Below, piece by piece: positions 62,198 to 64,000 of a stretch of DNA of 64,000 nucleotides. Below the pieces are notes generated by a model. The model was not told the DNA's origin. It ran no database searches and was given only the letters and a program-made list of their open reading frames with translations. The stretch is from Xanthomonas hortorum. GTDB lineage: Bacteria > Pseudomonadota > Gammaproteobacteria > Xanthomonadales > Xanthomonadaceae. Position 1 is the first letter of the stretch; the number at the start of each line of letters is the position of its first letter. Location: the NCBI RefSeq assembly GCF_024339125.1, contig NZ_CP101417.1, positions 3,483,001 through 3,547,000 of the forward strand. Direction: 5' to 3'. Made by a program: the position numbers and the translations under genes.

Positions 62198-62337
62198 GTG
62201 ATGTGGTGTTCATTGCGATTCCCGATGGCAGCGCATGCACGGCCTGCAAGCACTACGACCCGAGCCGCTTGCGTTGCGCGCAAGCGCGCGTCATTGGCGT
62301 TGCAGAACGTGCATGCCAGTCGATGTCTGCGCCATGA
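62194..62337 (+). CDS. Small Cys-rich protein (47 aa), coupled to neighbours
   Basis: A 47-residue frame starts at GTG 62194 (overlapping the previous stop as GTGA) and ends at a TGA overlapping the next ATG (ATGA). Such overlaps on both sides strongly suggest that it is translated. The protein has C-x2-C (SACTACKHYDP) and two further cysteines (RCAQ and RACQ), suitable for binding zinc or an iron-sulfur cluster. It could be a small metal-binding accessory to the neighbouring methyltransferase or glycosyltransferase. I do not recognise the family. Confidence 0.6.
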   Translation: MSDVVFIAIPDGSACTACKHYDPSRLRCAQARVIGVAERACQSMSAP

Positions 62338-63464
62338 CCCTGCATGTGGCGCAACTCAATCTGCTGCCAACGCCCGACGGCCTGAGCGTCGAACAGGTCT
62401 TCGCGCAATGGCCATCGCTGGCCGACATCGCCGAGGCGGTGGCCAGCGCAGGGGTGCGGGTGACGGTGATCCAGGCCTCGGCACTGAACACTCGACTCAC
62501 ACGCCAGGGCGTGGACTACCGCTTCGTCGAGCTGGCCGCGCGTGGTAGCAAGCAGCGTGCGCACATTCTCGCCACGATGCTGCGCCAGATCGACGCAGAC
62601 GTGATTCACGTGCACGGGCTGGAATTTGCCGGCGATGCGCGGCGGCTTGGGCGCCTGCTGCCGCAGAGTCCCATCCTGTTGCAGGACCATGCCAATCGCC
62701 CGCCACGCTGGTGGCGCCGGATTGTGTGGCGTGCGCGTTATGCGGCGGCTGCCGGTATTGCGTTCACCTCGCTGGAACTGGCACAACCATTTCTGCGTGC
62801 GCGCCTGTTTCGATCCAGCACTCAGCTATTCGAGATTCCCGAATCGAGCAGCCGCTTCTTGCCGGGCGATCGCTTACAGGCACGCGAGCACACGCGTCTG
62901 CATGGCGACCCGTGTGTGTTATGGGTCGGCCATCTGAGTGCGGCCAAGGATCCGTTATGCGTACTCGAAGCCGTCACGATGGCCGCACGCGTGTTGCCCG
63001 GGCTGCGGCTGTGGTGCGTGTTCGACCAGGCGCCGTTGATGGAGCAGATACAGCAGCGCCTGCGCGACGATCCGCAGCTGGCGCGCTGTGTGCAGCTGCT
63101 GGGCAAGGTGCCGCATGCACGCGTGGAGACCCTGTTGCGCGCCTGCGATCTGTTCGTCTCGGCCAGCCATGCGGAAAGTTGCGGTTATGCCGCAGTGGAA
63201 GCGTATGCCTGCGGCAGCTTGCCGCTATTGACCGAGATCCCTGCTTTCCGCGCGCTCAGCGATGCCGGTGCGGTGGGCGAGTTGTATCCCGTGGGCGATG
63301 CCTCGGCCTTGGCGGAACTGCTATTGCGTGTCTCCAGGCAGCGACCCAATCGCACACAGATCCGTGCGCATTTCGATGCACGGCTGTCTTTCGCCGCCGT
63401 GGGGCAGCGCTGGGCGAACGCCTACACCCAATTATTGGCCGCCGCGCCGGGACGCACAGCATGA
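62334..63464 (+). CDS. Glycosyltransferase family 4
   Basis: The 376-residue protein has a GT-B fold. The C-terminal nucleotide-sugar domain includes CVLWVGHLSAAKDPLCVLEA (about 205-224) and the ExxxxxxxE donor motif in SHAESCGYAAVEAYACGSLP (about 285-304). The N-terminal domain has VIHVHGLEFAGDARRLGRLL near 90-109. It would transfer a sugar to the growing repeat unit; donor unknown. Start overlaps the small Cys-rich gene as ATGA. Confidence 0.92.
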   Translation: MTLHVAQLNLLPTPDGLSVEQVFAQWPSLADIAEAVASAGVRVTVIQASALNTRLTRQGVDYRFVELAARGSKQRAHILATMLRQIDADVIHVHGLEFAGDARRLGRLLPQSPILLQDHANRPPRWWRRIVWRARYAAAAGIAFTSLELAQPFLRARLFRSSTQLFEIPESSSRFLPGDRLQAREHTRLHGDPCVLWVGHLSAAKDPLCVLEAVTMAARVLPGLRLWCVFDQAPLMEQIQQRLRDDPQLARCVQLLGKVPHARVETLLRACDLFVSASHAESCGYAAVEAYACGSLPLLTEIPAFRALSDAGAVGELYPVGDASALAELLLRVSRQRPNRTQIRAHFDARLSFAAVGQRWANAYTQLLAAAPGRTA

Positions 63465-64000
63465 AACTGGCCTTGGTGGTACCGGGCGGTGTGGACCGCA
63501 GCGGCGAAGTCCGCGTGATTCCCGTGTTCCTGACCCTGATCGAATGGCTGGCGCGCCATCATCAGGTACATGTCTTCGTGTTGCATCAGGAGCCGATGCC
63601 GGGCACCTGGACATTGCGCGGCGCCACCGTGCACAACATCGGCGCGCAGCGTACCCGTCTACGCGCGATCGCCGCTATTCGTGACGAACATCGGCGCGCA
63701 CCGTTCGACGTCATCCAGGCGATCTTTTCCGGCTACTGCAGCTTGATCGCCGTTGCGGCGGCAAAACTGCTGCGTCGCCCAAGCATGGTGCATATCGCCG
63801 GTGGCGAGCTGGTCGCACTGCATGCCATCGGCTACGGCGGCCGGCGTAAGTGGCGCGGGCGTCTGCGCGAAGCGGTGATCCTGCGCTTGGCCGACTGCGT
63901 CACCGCCGCCAGCGCGCCCATCGTCGATTCGCTGCAAGCACTCGGCATCCGCGCGCAGCGGGTGCCCTTGGGCGTGGATCTGCGTGCCTGGCCAGCGGCC
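63461..64000 (+). CDS. Glycosyltransferase family 4, N-terminal part, cut by window edge
   Basis: Only the first 180 codons are present. The start MKLALVVPGGVDRSGEVRVI has the Gly-rich GT-B loop of family 4 transferases (GGVDRSG), followed by LIEWLARHHQVHVFVLHQEP and HIAGGELVALHAIGYGGRRK. The donor-binding C-terminal domain lies outside. The ATG overlaps the previous stop as ATGA, so the operon continues to the right. Confidence 0.88.
   Translation, partial: MKLALVVPGGVDRSGEVRVIPVFLTLIEWLARHHQVHVFVLHQEPMPGTWTLRGATVHNIGAQRTRLRAIAAIRDEHRRAPFDVIQAIFSGYCSLIAVAAAKLLRRPSMVHIAGGELVALHAIGYGGRRKWRGRLREAVILRLADCVTAASAPIVDSLQALGIRAQRVPLGVDLRAWPAA

Noticed and set aside
1..64000. CRISPR arrays and tRNA/rRNA genes
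   Set aside because: No regularly spaced repeats and no tRNA-like cloverleaf were found on reading both strands; a tRNA scan could still reveal one in the 12.5-13.0 kb interval.

Overview
The window looks like a Xanthomonas (Xanthomonadaceae) chromosome carrying an accessory island at its left end. The reasons are high GC, a compact ccmC-I cytochrome c maturation operon, PAS-rich hybrid histidine kinases, a Wzx/Wzy polysaccharide locus and long hairpin intergenic repeats of the kind seen in xanthomonads. The genus is an inference from gene content; no rRNA or marker gene is present.

Layout. (1) 1-12.5 kb is a defence and mobilisation island with visibly lower GC at its start. It holds the 3' part of qatA with complete qatB, qatC and qatD, a known anti-phage system. 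Next come a small protein divergent from a MobA/MobL relaxase with an oriT-like interval between them, then an opposite-strand operon of SF1 helicase, Mrr-like nuclease and NYN-domain protein that looks like a second, unnamed defence module. No integrase or type IV secretion gene is seen. (2) 13.0-25.9 kb on the minus strand is an unusual operon: two giant beta-rich proteins (2400 and about 1200 aa), two small proteins between them (163 and 119 aa), and a pair of related small proteins (131 and 119 aa) at its two ends, plus a probable frameshifted 42-aa ORF. I cannot assign a function; this is the best candidate for an undescribed system. (3) 26.2-38.5 kb is sensory and regulatory: a secreted small protein between direct repeats, a chemoreceptor, a MarR/FAD-monooxygenase pair, two hybrid histidine kinases, a lone receiver and a double-domain KaiC-like ATPase. 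(4) 38.5-39.3 kb is non-coding with two large inverted-repeat elements in opposite orientation. (5) 39.3-50.6 kb, all minus strand, is a respiratory and envelope-stress run: b561, a CxxCH outer-membrane protein, a c-type cytochrome, a TorF-like outer-membrane protein, ECF sigma, anti-sigma and subtilase, then ccmCDEFGHI. The genes from sigma to ccmI are nearly gapless; ccmA and ccmB are absent. (6) 50.9-64 kb, plus strand, is a tightly coupled surface polysaccharide cluster: FdtA-, acetyltransferase- and FdtB-like enzymes suggesting a dTDP-3-amino-3,6-dideoxyhexose, Wzx, Wzy, Wzz, glycosyltransferases, methyltransferases, an amidohydrolase and a 47-aa Cys-rich protein. It runs off the right end.

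How the parts work together: the island offers mobilisable phage defence; the middle links sensing to regulation; the cytochrome run shares strand and probably transcripts with an ECF stress regulator; the right end builds and exports a polymer. Start sites were chosen by ribosome-binding sites and stop/start overlaps where visible. No database search was possible, so family names rest on motifs and gene order.
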